Notes: generated from the sequence alone by a model not told the origin. A stretch of 64,000 nt of DNA from Rhodospirillales bacterium (GCA_009694195.1 SHVQ01000011.1:1-64000); one strand, 5' to 3'; positions 17,685 to 27,734 are shown, counted from the first letter of the stretch. A program made the numbers and translations.

Positions 17685-18148
17685 CTACAGCGCCTTGGCC
17701 TGGGCAAGAACGTCCTCGGCGTGGCCGGGGACCTTCACCCTTCGCCAAACCTGGCGGATGACGCCCTTTGCGTCGATCAGAAAGGTCGCGCGCTCGATGC
17801 CCATGTATTTTCGGCCGTACATGCTTTTCTGCACCCAGACGCCGTACGCGTTGCAGAGCGTGCCCGCTTCGTCCGAGACCAGCGGGAAGTTGAGCCGGCT
17901 TCCCGTCTTGAATTTCTGATGGCTCGCGACCGAGTCCTTCGACACGCCGACGATCTCGATGTCGGCGGCGGCGAACGTCTTCCTGAGATCGCGAAAGGCC
18001 TCCGCCTCTTTCGTGCAGCCGGTCGTGTTGTCCTTCGGGTAAAATAAAGGACGACGGTCTTCCCCTTGAGCTTCCCCATGGAAAGCTTGCGGCCGTCATC
18101 GGCCGGAAGATCGAAATCGGGCGCGCGATCGCCCACGTCGACAGGCAT
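17685..18148 (-). pseudogene. bcp: BCP-type peroxiredoxin with a frameshift
   Basis: The N-terminal part (MPVDVGDRAPDFDLPADDGR... TVVLYF) and the C-terminal part (VSKDSVASHQKF... VLAQAKAL) are in different frames. Adding one A to the four-A run at 18041-18044 (a T on the coding strand) restores YFYPKDNTTGCTKEAEAF, the peroxidatic-cysteine motif, and gives a 154-residue protein of normal length. So one base is missing in a homopolymer, just ahead of the active site. It is either a real inactivating mutation or a sequencing/assembly error. The remaining sequence shows no other decay, which favours an error or a very recent event. Peroxiredoxins of this type reduce peroxides in the cytoplasm. 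Confidence 0.88.
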
Positions 18149-18161
18149 GGCGGACTCCTTC

Positions 18162-19262
18162 TTATGCCGATGAGCTGCTCTGCGTTTGAGGAGAGAACCT
18201 TGACTCGAAGACTCCGTCAAGGGACGCAAGCCGCTCGCGGTGACACGCGAAGACATTGATTTGCTCGCGCAAGGCAAGACGCTGTTCTGCCGAAAAGCGG
18301 ACGAGCGCGAGCTGACGGCTTTCCTTGACCGATGGTCCTGAGCGGGCCGGTGGGTCCGGGGCGGGCCAGACATAGTGGTCTTCGCCGTCGCGATACGACC
18401 AACACGGGTCGAACAGCACGTAGCCAAGAGATTCCAAATAACGCAGGGGTTCCAGGGTGGCGACCGGCCGAGTCTTCTGAATCCAATTCTCGAAGATGAG
18501 GAAGGGGCGCTCCTTTCGCAAAAGCGCCTCGGCTCCGCAAAGGGCTTCGAATTCGTGTTCTTCCACATCAACCTTCATGAGAAAGGGCGGCGGCAGCTTG
18601 AGATCATCGAGGCGCGCCAAGGGGACGCGTACCATGCCCGATCGGCCGGTGGCCTTCCCCGGGTCGACGAGGCGGGCGATGCCTGTGTGCAGCGGATCGG
18701 GGATCGTCATCGCGCCTTCGCCCGATTGATTGGAGGCAGCAAGGGAATGACAGCTCACGCGGCCCGCGAGCCCGAGCTGTTGGACGACGTCCTGCAGGTC
18801 GGCAAACGTTCCGGGGATGGGTTCAAAGGCGTGAATGGGCCCGTGAAAATCAGCGATCGTGGCGGCGTAGAGCGTGAAATAACCCCAATTGGCGCCCACA
18901 TCGTAGAAGACGCGATCGCCGGACAATAAGGTGTCGAGGAGCGAAGCGACTTCCGGTTCGTGGCCGTGTTCGTTGCGGGTTTTGTAGGTTGCGTAGAAGT
19001 GGAGATGACGGGCGTCGAACGATAGGTTTTTTGGTCCACCCGGAAGGCCGACCTCGATCGTCCCTTGCCCGCCCAAGCGCAGCCCGTGGTAGGCCGAGTC
19101 GAACAAAAGCCGGGCCGGAAACTTGAGAAGCCGCTTCGCCCATCGTCGTTGATAGACGCGGAATGCAAGGCGGCACAGCTTGGCAATGGGCGGCAAATGG
19201 TGCGCGCGGAACGGAACACGCGGCGCCCTTCCTCCGATCAGAAGATGGGGTAGCTTGGTCAT
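18162..19262 (-). CDS. FkbM-family methyltransferase
   Basis: The 366-residue protein has a SAM-binding domain with motif I FYDVGANWGYFTLYAA, an acidic loop (HAFEPIPGTF) and the FkbM block PFLMKVDVEEHEFEALCGAE. The first 100 residues are basic and may contact a membrane or nucleotide-sugar substrate. The C-terminus beyond residue 280 is variable. FkbM enzymes usually O-methylate sugars or polyketides. Its ATG overlaps the glnE stop (ATGA), so it is coupled to nitrogen-regulation gene glnE, which is unexpected. It ends 13 bp before the peroxiredoxin. Confidence 0.85.
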   Translation of the reverse strand: MTKLPHLLIGGRAPRVPFRAHHLPPIAKLCRLAFRVYQRRWAKRLLKFPARLLFDSAYHGLRLGGQGTIEVGLPGGPKNLSFDARHLHFYATYKTRNEHGHEPEVASLLDTLLSGDRVFYDVGANWGYFTLYAATIADFHGPIHAFEPIPGTFADLQDVVQQLGLAGRVSCHSLAASNQSGEGAMTIPDPLHTGIARLVDPGKATGRSGMVRVPLARLDDLKLPPPFLMKVDVEEHEFEALCGAEALLRKERPFLIFENWIQKTRPVATLEPLRYLESLGYVLFDPCWSYRDGEDHYVWPAPDPPARSGPSVKESRQLALVRFSAEQRLALREQINVFACHRERLASLDGVFESRFSPQTQSSSSA

Positions 19263-22200
19263 CGGCTGGCCGTCGGTTGAGTGGTGGGCCGGTCTTTAAG
19301 AGCCGCCGCGGGCGTCTCGATCACGGCTTTGAAAATCGCATAAACCCGCTCCGCCGTCGCGCGGATTTTCGCCTCCAGGTCCTCGACACTGCCGGCGCCA
19401 CCGAGCTTCGCAAGATGCGCCTGCAGCGCCTTTGGCAGCTCCGTACCGCGTCCCTTGCCTTGGCCGCCCTCGATCGTCAGGTGCAGGAGGCCCTGCAGCG
19501 CCTGCCAGAGACCGAAGGCCGCGAGGAGCTCGGCCGCATCCTCGGGGGCGATCAGGCTTCGCCCGGCGAGGCGCTGGAGGGCCGTCCACGTGTTGGGCGA
19601 AAGGATGTCCGGGTGCGCATGGGCGTGCCTGAGCTCCAGATACTGAACGAGATACTCGATGTCGACCAAGCCGCCGCGCCGATGCTTCAGGTCCCAGACA
19701 AGCTCCGTGCCGCTTTGCTCCGCAACCATGCGGGCGCGCATGTCCGCCACGTCGAGCAGCAGGCGGTCGGGATCGTGGGGCTTGGCGAGAATTCCGCGGA
19801 TCACGCCGTCGATCCGCTCGCGGAGCTTAGGGGGGCCGGAAATCGCGCGGGCCCGCGTGAGCGCCATCTTCTCCCACGTCCACGCCGAGGTCTCGTGGTA
19901 CTGGATGAAGCCCTCGATGTTGGATGCGATCGGACCCGCCGAGCCGGACGGGCGCAGCCGCATGTCGACTTGGTAGAGCCGCCCTTCCGGCGTCAACGCG
20001 GTGACGGCGTTGATCAGGCGCTGGGCCAGGCGGGCGAAGTACTGGCTGGGCGAGATGAAGGCGTCGGCGTCGCCGGCCCCCGACGGCGTCTCGTAGACGA
20101 AGATCAGGTCGAGGTCGGAGGCCGGCGTCATCTCATAGGCGCCCAGCGTGCCGAGTGCCACGGTCGCCATGGCGGAGGACGGCGGCTGCGGGTGCTGGCG
20201 GCCGAAATCGGCCGCCACGCGCTCGTGCAGGTGCCTGAGCGCGGTTTCGGCGACGTGGCTGAGGGCGCGGGCGGCCACGGCGGGATCCAGATCGCCGCGC
20301 AGGCTTTGGACGCCGACCTGGAACTGGCGGTCGTTCGACCAGCGCCGGCAGACATTGAGCACGTCCTCGAGATTGTCGGCTTGCGAGAGAAGGCGGGCGA
20401 GCTCGGTGTCGAGCGCGTCAACGGGCGGCAGGCCCTCGAAGAAATCCGGCGCCAGCACGCTTTCGAGCACGGACGTCTGGCGGCTCAGATGCTCGGCAAG
20501 GCGGGGCGCGCCCCCCATGATCTCGGCGATCAGCCGAAGGAGATGGGGATTCGAGTAGAACGTCGAAAACAGCGGAACGCCTGCCGGCAGGTGGGAGAGG
20601 AATTCGTCGAACTTGAGAAAGGCGGTGTCGGGCTCCGGCGTTTCCGCAAAGGCCTTGAGGAGGGCGGGCATCAGCTCCGTCAGCAGCTCGCGCGCCCGTG
20701 TGCTGCGGGTCGCCCGGTAGCGGCCGTGGTGCCAGGCGCGGATCGTCGCGTGGATCGTTTCCGCGTTCTCGAACCCGAGCTTGCGGATGGTCTTGATCGT
20801 TTCGGGATCGGCGTCGACGCCCGTGAAGACCAGGTTCCCCGAAATCTCGCCCTCGGCGCCGAGGGAAGGGGCGTCCTCGAACAGCCGGGCATACCGCGCT
20901 TCGACCCGCCGGAGGTGGTGGAGAAGGACATCGGCTAACGAATCGCGATCGTCGTAGCCGAGAAAGACCGCGAGCTTCCGCACCGCGTCCGAATCCTCCG
21001 GCAACGCGTGCGTCTGTTCGTCGTCGATCATCTGCAGGCGGTGCTCGACGCGCCGGAGAAACCCATAGGCCTCCGTCAGGTCGTTCATCGTGGCGGCGTC
21101 GACGAGACCGCAGGCCACGAGCATGCGGAGCGCATCGAGGGTCGCCGGCGTCCGGAGCCGCGGCTCGCGCCCGCCCCAGATCAACTGCTGCGTCTGGACG
21201 AAGAACTCGATCTCCCGGATGCCGCCGCGCCCGAGCTTGATGTTGTGGCCTTCGACGGCGATCGTTCCACCGCCGCGGTGGGCGGTGATCTGGCGCTTGA
21301 TCGAGTGAATGTCCTGAATGGCGGCGAAGTCCAGGTTCTTCCGCCACACGTACGGGCGCAAGCGCCGGAGAAATGCCTGGCCTGCCTCCAGGTCGCCGGC
21401 GACCGGCCGGGCCTTGATCATGGCCGCGCGCTCCCAGTTCTGCCCTTGGCTCTCATAATAGATCTCGGCCGCGAGCGCCGAGATGGCGAGGGGCGTCGCG
21501 CCGGGATCGGGGCGCAGCCGAAGATCGGTGCGGAAGACGTAACCGTCCGCGGTGCGCTCCTCCATCAGGCGCTTCACATGGCGCACCAGGCGAACGATGT
21601 GGTTCTGCAGCCGGTCCGGCTGGGCGGTCTCGATTCGGTCGCGGTCGAAAAAAACCGCGATATCGATGTCGCTCGAATAGTTGAGCTCGCGGGCCCCAAG
21701 TTTCCCGAACGCAAGGACGATCACGCCCGACTCCCGTTCGGGATCGTCGGCGTGTTTCAGCGCGAAGGCCCCGTCGGCCGCCGCCTGCCGGAGCGCGAAG
21801 GCGGTGGCCCGGCTGAGCGCGATCTCCGCCAGGCTCGAAAGCGCGTCGACCACGCGGCCCAGAGGCCAAAGGCCGGAGATGTCGGCAAGCGCGACGGCGA
21901 GCGCGATGCGCCGCTTCGCCGCCCGCAGGCCCGCAGCCAGCCTGCTCTCATCGACGTCGGGGGATCGCAGCACCTTGAGGCTCGCAAGGGCTTCGGCCAC
22001 GGCTGCATCCGGGCCTGCCTTGAGCAAGGCATGCAGAAACTCCGGCTCAAGGATGCAGAGCTGGGTGAGATACGGGCTGTTGCCGAACATGGCCTCGAGC
22101 ACCGCGCGGCCGGCGGGATCGGCCGTAAGGCTTTTGGCGGCGTCGGAAAGTTGTCTATGATGGGATTCGGCCACGGCTTCGCGCCAACGCGCGAGACCCA

Positions 22201-22270
22201 ACGTGACGAGCGCTGGGTCGGAAGCCCGGGGCAGAACGGCATCCCGGTAGGCGGTGCCGAGATCGTGCAT
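19259..22270 (-). CDS. glnE: Glutamine synthetase adenylyltransferase/adenylyl-removing enzyme
   Basis: The 1003-residue bifunctional enzyme has two nucleotidyltransferase domains. The first carries GKLGARELNYSSDIDI (about residue 190), the deadenylylase half. The second carries LGTLGAYEMTPASDLDL (about residue 715), the adenylylating half. It adds or removes AMP on glutamine synthetase in answer to PII and glutamine. Length and domain order are normal. It is divergent from the AsmA-like gene, with about 60 bp between start codons. Confidence 0.96.
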   Translation of the reverse strand: MHDLGTAYRDAVLPRASDPALVTLGLARWREAVAESHHRQLSDAAKSLTADPAGRAVLEAMFGNSPYLTQLCILEPEFLHALLKAGPDAAVAEALASLKVLRSPDVDESRLAAGLRAAKRRIALAVALADISGLWPLGRVVDALSSLAEIALSRATAFALRQAAADGAFALKHADDPERESGVIVLAFGKLGARELNYSSDIDIAVFFDRDRIETAQPDRLQNHIVRLVRHVKRLMEERTADGYVFRTDLRLRPDPGATPLAISALAAEIYYESQGQNWERAAMIKARPVAGDLEAGQAFLRRLRPYVWRKNLDFAAIQDIHSIKRQITAHRGGGTIAVEGHNIKLGRGGIREIEFFVQTQQLIWGGREPRLRTPATLDALRMLVACGLVDAATMNDLTEAYGFLRRVEHRLQMIDDEQTHALPEDSDAVRKLAVFLGYDDRDSLADVLLHHLRRVEARYARLFEDAPSLGAEGEISGNLVFTGVDADPETIKTIRKLGFENAETIHATIRAWHHGRYRATRSTRARELLTELMPALLKAFAETPEPDTAFLKFDEFLSHLPAGVPLFSTFYSNPHLLRLIAEIMGGAPRLAEHLSRQTSVLESVLAPDFFEGLPPVDALDTELARLLSQADNLEDVLNVCRRWSNDRQFQVGVQSLRGDLDPAVAARALSHVAETALRHLHERVAADFGRQHPQPPSSAMATVALGTLGAYEMTPASDLDLIFVYETPSGAGDADAFISPSQYFARLAQRLINAVTALTPEGRLYQVDMRLRPSGSAGPIASNIEGFIQYHETSAWTWEKMALTRARAISGPPKLRERIDGVIRGILAKPHDPDRLLLDVADMRARMVAEQSGTELVWDLKHRRGGLVDIEYLVQYLELRHAHAHPDILSPNTWTALQRLAGRSLIAPEDAAELLAAFGLWQALQGLLHLTIEGGQGKGRGTELPKALQAHLAKLGGAGSVEDLEAKIRATAERVYAIFKAVIETPAAALKDRPTTQPTASR

Positions 22271-22332
22271 GGCTCAACGCTTTCGCATGGCTGAGACTGC
22301 GTGAACCTCCGACCCCGGTCAAGACGCCAGCG

Positions 22333-25300
22333 GTGCGGCAAAGGATCCCCGTGATCGCTCGAACACTGCGCGGACTCATGCAATGGCTGGCCGGCTTGGT
22401 GGCGGGCTTCGCGATTCTCTTTCTTGTGCTCGCCTGGCGGCTTTCGTCCGGCCCGATCTCGCTCGGCTTCCTCTCGCCCTACATGGCCCAGGTGCTGCAC
22501 CCCGAAGGGGCCCCGGTGCGCGTCGCCGTCGGCGACACCGTGCTCACGTGGGCCGGGTGGGAGCGCACCTTCGAGATCCGCGTCCTCAACGTCCGCGTCG
22601 TCCGCGCCGACGGCACGGTCGCCGCTCGCGTGCCCGAGCTTTCCGTTTCGTTCAGCGCGCAGGCGCTGATGCGCGGCATGCTGGCGCCGAAAAGCATCGA
22701 GCTGTTCGGACCCGACCTCGTGCTCCGGCGCGGCCGCGACGGCACGTTCGAGGTCAACATCGCGAGCGTGGAGGGATCGTCGCGCGAGGTCTCCGGGCGC
22801 CTATTCGAGGACCTCTTGTCGCCGCCCAACCCGACGCGGCCGACCGGTTATCTCGACCGCATTCACATCGTCAATGCGGCGCTCACCTTCGAGGACCAGC
22901 GGCTGGAGAGGGTGTGGAAGGCGCCTTCCACGGAAGTCTGGCTCAACCGCGATATCCGGGGGATCAAGGGCGAGGCATCGGTCCGTCTGGATGTCGAAGG
23001 CCAAAGGACCGATATCGCCATCATCGCCGAATACCGGTCGTCCAACGGCTCCATGTCCGTGGGGTTCAATTTCAGCGACGGACGCCCGGCGGCGTTCGCG
23101 GCGCTGGCACCCGAGGTTGCGTTCCTTGCGATGTTCGACCTGCCGATGCGAGGAACGATCACCGTCGGGATGACGGGTGAGGGCATCATCACGGAGACCG
23201 GCTTCGACTTGCAGGGCGAGAAGGGGCAGCTTCGGCTGCCGGGCCCCGTCTCGAACCTGGACGTCGTGCGCGTCGAGACGCGCGGGCGGTATGACGGCGC
23301 GTCCCACCGTCTCGTTGTCGACCGGCTCGCGGTCGATCTCGGGCCCGAGGGCGTTTTCATGCTGTCGGACCCCACGCCGCACGCCATGCCGCTCCGGTCG
23401 GTGACCCTGCAAGGCAGCTACACGACAGACGAAAAGCGATTGGACATCACCGCGTTCGAGGCGAACTTGCATGGGCCCGTCGCGAAAGCCGTGGGCTCGA
23501 TCGAGGGCATCGGCGGCGACATGGCGGTCCGGGCGACCGGAAATCTCAGTTACCTGCCGGTGGACGAATTTCGCCGGTACTGGCCCGAGTCGTGGGGGAC
23601 CGACGCTTACAATTGGTGCACGACGCACCTCTCGCGCGGCAGGGCCGAGAACCTCGAGGCCAGCTTCCACGCGCGGGCGGACAGCGCCGGCACCATGAAG
23701 ATCGCCCAGATGTCCGGCAGCATGAACATCCGCGGCTTGACCGTCGAGTATCTGACGGGAATGCCGAAGGTGCACAACGGCAACGGGCGGGCGCAGTTCA
23801 CCCACCAGACCTTCGACCTCGCCGTCGCCCACGGCGAAAGCGAGGGGATCACGGTGCGCGAGGGCCGGGTCTACATCACCCGTTTAGACGAGAAGGATCA
23901 GTTCGCCGACATCAAGCTTGTGCTCGACGGCCCGCTCCGCAAGGCGTTGACGTTGATCGACCAAAAGCCGCTCGGCTACGCGTCCGCGCTCGGAATCGAG
24001 CCTTCGAAAACGGACGGCCAGGCCCGGGCGAAGCTCGATCTCTACTTTCTCCTCGCCAAGTACCTGCAATTGAAGGACGTGAAGATCGCGGCGACGGCGG
24101 AGCTCACGGATGTTGCCGTCAAGGGCATCCTCTTCGGCCAGGACGTTGAGAAGGGGAAGCTCGCGCTTCGCGTCGACAAGGAAGGGATGGACGTCACCGG
24201 CACGGTCGCGGTCGCCGAGGTCGATACGACGTTCGCGTGGCGGGAGAACTTCGCGGCGAAACGCCCGTTCCGCAGCCGCTATGCCCTTTCGGCCCGCCGG
24301 TTTGAGCTCTCGCGCCTCACCCCATTCGGCGTGCCCATGCGCTTGTTCGGCCAAGAGGTCGCGCAGGGCGACATGGGCGCCAGCGTCGACGTGACCCTGG
24401 CGGATGCGAACAACGGAACGGTCGAGATGCGCGGCGATCTTACGCAAGCATCGATCGCGCTCCCGTTTCTCGGCTGGAGCAAGCCGGTCGGAACCAAGGC
24501 CGACGCGGAATTGCGTCTTGCGCTCCGCGGCGGCCGAATTGCCGAAATCTCGCGGTTCGCGGTGCACGCCGAAGGGACGGTCATCGACGGGCGGGCGACG
24601 TATGCCGACGGTGGGATGCTGGAGCGCATCGATCTCACGCGCGTTGCCCACGGTCGAACCGAGATGACCGGCCGGGTGATCGTGCGCGACGGCGGTCGCT
24701 GGGACGTGGCTGTCGTCGGCCCGAGTTTCGATTTTGCTCCGTTTTGGGAAGAGATTACGAACGATCCGCGGCCCAAAGACGCAAGCCTGACGGAGCCGAA
24801 GATCGAGATCTCGGCCGACTTCGATCGCGTCTGGCTGAGCCCGGAGCGATCGTTCGGCAAGGTCGCCGTGGCGGGCCGGCGCGAGGGGGAGCTTTGGCGA
24901 AGCCTGATCGTGACGGCCGAACTGGAGAGCAAGGCGCCCTTCGCGCTGAGGATCGTCCCCGCGGGGCCGGGGAAGCGCCTGTTGTCGCTCCAGTCTTCGG
25001 ACGCGGGCTCCACGTTCCGCACGCTCGATTTCTACGAGAGCATGACGGGGGGTGCGCTCGACGTCAAAGGCGAGTATGACGACACGACCCCGGGTCAGCC
25101 GTTGAAGGGGAGCGTCGCCGTCTCGGATTATCGGGTCCAGCGCGCCCCCGTGCTCGTCCGGCTGTTGAGCGTCATGGCGCTCACGGGCATCATCGACGTC
25201 CTCCAGGGCGACGGTCTCGCGTTTACCTCCATGAACATCCCGTTCACGTCGCTCGATGGGGTCGTCCACATCAACGCCGCCAAAGCTTCGGGCCCGTCGA

Positions 25301-25641
25301 TCGGGTTCACCGCGTCCGGCACGATCTACAGCTCGACGGACGTGATCCATCTGGAGGGAACGGTCGTGCCTGCGTATCTGATCAACAGCATCCTCGGCAA
25401 GCTCCCGCTCGTCGGCTCGATCTTCACGGGCGGCGAGGAAGGCGGGGGCGTCTTTGCCGCGACCTACACGGTCTCCGGCTGGAAGGACAGCCCGAAGATC
25501 GCCGTCAATCCGCTCAGCGTTCTGGCGCCCGGCTTTCTCAGGAACTTGTTCGGGATCTTCGGCGATGCCGACCTGACATCGCGCCCCGACGCTCCGGAAA
25601 ACCCGGAAGCGCGTCAGAATCCGGAAGTTCACAGCCGCTAG
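22333..25641 (+). CDS. AsmA/YhdP-like (DUF3971) envelope protein
   Basis: The 1102-residue protein starts with GTG. It has one N-terminal membrane helix (about residues 17-38) and a very long periplasmic beta-rich region. The C-terminal part (MNIPFTSLDGVVHINAAKASGPSIGFTASGTI) is the AsmA_2-type end domain. YhdP-like proteins form bridge-like tubes that carry phospholipid between inner and outer membranes. The gene faces glnE, a pairing that also occurs in other alphaproteobacteria as I recall it. A Pro/Asn-rich tail of about 25 residues ends the protein. Confidence 0.85.
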   Translation: MRQRIPVIARTLRGLMQWLAGLVAGFAILFLVLAWRLSSGPISLGFLSPYMAQVLHPEGAPVRVAVGDTVLTWAGWERTFEIRVLNVRVVRADGTVAARVPELSVSFSAQALMRGMLAPKSIELFGPDLVLRRGRDGTFEVNIASVEGSSREVSGRLFEDLLSPPNPTRPTGYLDRIHIVNAALTFEDQRLERVWKAPSTEVWLNRDIRGIKGEASVRLDVEGQRTDIAIIAEYRSSNGSMSVGFNFSDGRPAAFAALAPEVAFLAMFDLPMRGTITVGMTGEGIITETGFDLQGEKGQLRLPGPVSNLDVVRVETRGRYDGASHRLVVDRLAVDLGPEGVFMLSDPTPHAMPLRSVTLQGSYTTDEKRLDITAFEANLHGPVAKAVGSIEGIGGDMAVRATGNLSYLPVDEFRRYWPESWGTDAYNWCTTHLSRGRAENLEASFHARADSAGTMKIAQMSGSMNIRGLTVEYLTGMPKVHNGNGRAQFTHQTFDLAVAHGESEGITVREGRVYITRLDEKDQFADIKLVLDGPLRKALTLIDQKPLGYASALGIEPSKTDGQARAKLDLYFLLAKYLQLKDVKIAATAELTDVAVKGILFGQDVEKGKLALRVDKEGMDVTGTVAVAEVDTTFAWRENFAAKRPFRSRYALSARRFELSRLTPFGVPMRLFGQEVAQGDMGASVDVTLADANNGTVEMRGDLTQASIALPFLGWSKPVGTKADAELRLALRGGRIAEISRFAVHAEGTVIDGRATYADGGMLERIDLTRVAHGRTEMTGRVIVRDGGRWDVAVVGPSFDFAPFWEEITNDPRPKDASLTEPKIEISADFDRVWLSPERSFGKVAVAGRREGELWRSLIVTAELESKAPFALRIVPAGPGKRLLSLQSSDAGSTFRTLDFYESMTGGALDVKGEYDDTTPGQPLKGSVAVSDYRVQRAPVLVRLLSVMALTGIIDVLQGDGLAFTSMNIPFTSLDGVVHINAAKASGPSIGFTASGTIYSSTDVIHLEGTVVPAYLINSILGKLPLVGSIFTGGEEGGGVFAATYTVSGWKDSPKIAVNPLSVLAPGFLRNLFGIFGDADLTSRPDAPENPEARQNPEVHSR

Positions 25642-25654
25642 AATTCCGGCGCGG

Positions 25655-26665
25655 CTAATATCCGCGCTCGGGATCGACCACGTTGAACAGCGGCCGGCCG
25701 GCGAGCCAGCGGTCCAGGTTGTCGCAGAACAACGCGACCGAGTCGTACTGCCAGTCCTTGTAGTCGCTGATGCAGTGCGGCGTGACGAGGACGTTCTCCA
25801 TCGTCCAGAGCGGGCTCTCCGGCGGAAGCGGCTCTTTCTCGAAGACGTCGAGGGCGGCATACCCGATCGGCCCGTTGCGAAGGGCCTCGATCAGCGCCTC
25901 CTGGTCGGCCACGGCGCCGCGCGCGAGATTGATGAAAATGCAACCCGGTTTCATGACCGCGATCGTGCGCCGGTCGAACAGCTTCCGCGTCTCCGGCGTC
26001 GACGGGACGGATGACACCACGACGTCGCTTTGGCGGAGCACGTCCAGCATCTTGTCCGGGCCGACCACCTCGTCGACACCCGCCATGGGCGCGGGCCGGG
26101 CGCGAACGCCGAGAACCCGCATTTCGAGCGCCGCGGCCTTCTTTGCCACCGCTTGGCCGATATGGCCGAGGCCGATCACGCCGACCGTCTTCCCCTTGAT
26201 CCGCTCGACCTGCTGGTAGCTCCATTCCTTCTTCGCCTGCCGGCGCCAGAAGGACGGGAGCCGGCTCGAAAACGCGATGATGGCTCCGATCGCGTATTGG
26301 GCGAGGGTGTCGGCCGTGACGCCGGCGCCGTTGGTCACCGTGATCGCTTGCGGGTCCCAGGGCGTCAGAAACTCGCAGCCCGCGCCCGAGACGGCGATCC
26401 ACCTGACGCCGGGCGTACCGAGCGCGGCCTCGCGCGGATAGGGATGGGGATGCGTGCGGCACGTGAACAGGACCTGCGGCTTGAGCTGGGCGCCCTTCGG
26501 CGCGATCTCCGCGTAGGTTTTGGAGACCTGCATCTCGAGCTCCGGGAACCGCGTGCGGATGAGATCGAAGTAGTCCTTTTCCCACATCGTCGCGACGAGG
26601 AGACGGGTCCCCGCGCCCTTCAAGCGGCGCGGCTCGGGCAGCGCGGACTCCGGAGCTTTTGTCAT
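25655..26665 (-). CDS. D-2-hydroxyacid dehydrogenase, tandem paralogue B
   Basis: The 336-residue NAD(P)-dependent dehydrogenase has the Rossmann motif VGVIGLGHIGQAV, the substrate arginine in NLARGAV, the catalytic glutamate in DVFEKEP and the catalytic histidine in VTPHCIS. All active residues are present. It reduces 2-oxoacids or oxidises D-2-hydroxyacids; the exact substrate cannot be read. The start at 26665 gives an N-terminus matching its neighbour. It is the same length as the upstream paralogue and very similar, so it arose by tandem duplication. Confidence 0.9.
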   Translation of the reverse strand: MTKAPESALPEPRRLKGAGTRLLVATMWEKDYFDLIRTRFPELEMQVSKTYAEIAPKGAQLKPQVLFTCRTHPHPYPREAALGTPGVRWIAVSGAGCEFLTPWDPQAITVTNGAGVTADTLAQYAIGAIIAFSSRLPSFWRRQAKKEWSYQQVERIKGKTVGVIGLGHIGQAVAKKAAALEMRVLGVRARPAPMAGVDEVVGPDKMLDVLRQSDVVVSSVPSTPETRKLFDRRTIAVMKPGCIFINLARGAVADQEALIEALRNGPIGYAALDVFEKEPLPPESPLWTMENVLVTPHCISDYKDWQYDSVALFCDNLDRWLAGRPLFNVVDPERGY

Positions 26666-26712
26666 GGGGGGGACCCTTCGGGTGGCCGTGACGAGGGCGA
26701 ATTCAAGCGCGG

Positions 26713-27723
26713 CTAATATCCGCGCTCGGGATCGACCACGTTGAACACCGCCTCGCCCCTGAGCCAGCGGCCGAGATTGTCGCAGAAGAGCTCGACATAG
26801 GCCCGCTGGATGTCCTTGTAGTCGCTGATGCAGTGCGGCGTGACGAGGACGTTCTCCATGTCCCAGAACGGGCTCTCCGGCGGCAGCGGCTCTTTTTCGA
26901 AGACGTCGAGCGCGGCGTGGCCGATCGGGCCGTTGCGCAGCGCCTCGATCAACGCGGGCTCGTCGACGACGGCGCCGCGCGCAAGATTGATGAAGAGACA
27001 GCCCGGCTTCATCGCGGCGATCGCGCGCCGGTCGATCAGCTTCCGGGTCGCCGGCGTCGAAGGCACGGTGACGATGACGACGTCGCTCTGCTTCAAGACG
27101 TCCAGCATCCGCTCGGGCCCCACGACCTCTTCGACGCCTTGCATGGGAACAGGGCGGGCGCGGACGCCGAGCACCCGCATGCCCAAGGCCGAGGCCTTGG
27201 TGGCGCAGCTCCGTCCGATGTGCCCGAGGCCGACGATGCCGACCGTCTTTCCGGCGATCTGCTCCACGGCGTGGTACTGCCAGACACGGGCCTGTTGCTG
27301 GCGGAGGAAGGTCGGGATCCGGCTCGCGACCGCGATGATGGCGCCGATCGCGTACTGGGCGAGCGGGTCGGCGGTGACGCCGGAGCTGTTCGAGACCGTG
27401 ACCTTTTGGGTGTCCCACGGCATGAGGTAGTCGCAGCCGGCCCCGGTGACCGTGATCCAGCGCACGCCCGGAACCGCCAACACCGTTTCGCGGGGAAACG
27501 GCCCCGGCCGGTTGCGCCCGGCGAACATCACCTGCGGCTTCAAGGCCGCGCCCTTCGGGGCGATCTCGTCATAGGCGTGACAGACCTGCATCTCGATCTC
27601 CGGGAACCGGGCGCGGATCGGGTCGAGGTAGTCCTTTTCCCACATCGTCGCGACGAGGAGACGGGTCCCCGCGCCCTTCAAGCGGCGCGGCTCCGGCAAC
27701 GAGGAGTCCGATGCATCGATCAT
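26713..27723 (-). CDS. D-2-hydroxyacid dehydrogenase, tandem paralogue A
   Basis: The 336-residue paralogue of the next gene has VGIVGLGHIGRSC, NLARGAV, DVFEKEP and VTPHCIS, all intact. The first 30 residues (PEPRRLKGAGTRLLVATMWEKDY) and the last ten (FNVVDPERGY) are nearly identical in both. The substrate-side region around residues 60-110 differs more (RNRPGPFP against RTHPHPYP), which may mean different substrates. It begins 11 bp after the tyrS stop and is probably transcribed with tyrS. Confidence 0.9.
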   Translation of the reverse strand: MIDASDSSLPEPRRLKGAGTRLLVATMWEKDYLDPIRARFPEIEMQVCHAYDEIAPKGAALKPQVMFAGRNRPGPFPRETVLAVPGVRWITVTGAGCDYLMPWDTQKVTVSNSSGVTADPLAQYAIGAIIAVASRIPTFLRQQQARVWQYHAVEQIAGKTVGIVGLGHIGRSCATKASALGMRVLGVRARPVPMQGVEEVVGPERMLDVLKQSDVVIVTVPSTPATRKLIDRRAIAAMKPGCLFINLARGAVVDEPALIEALRNGPIGHAALDVFEKEPLPPESPFWDMENVLVTPHCISDYKDIQRAYVELFCDNLGRWLRGEAVFNVVDPERGY

Positions 27724-27734
27724 GGGCGGCGCCT

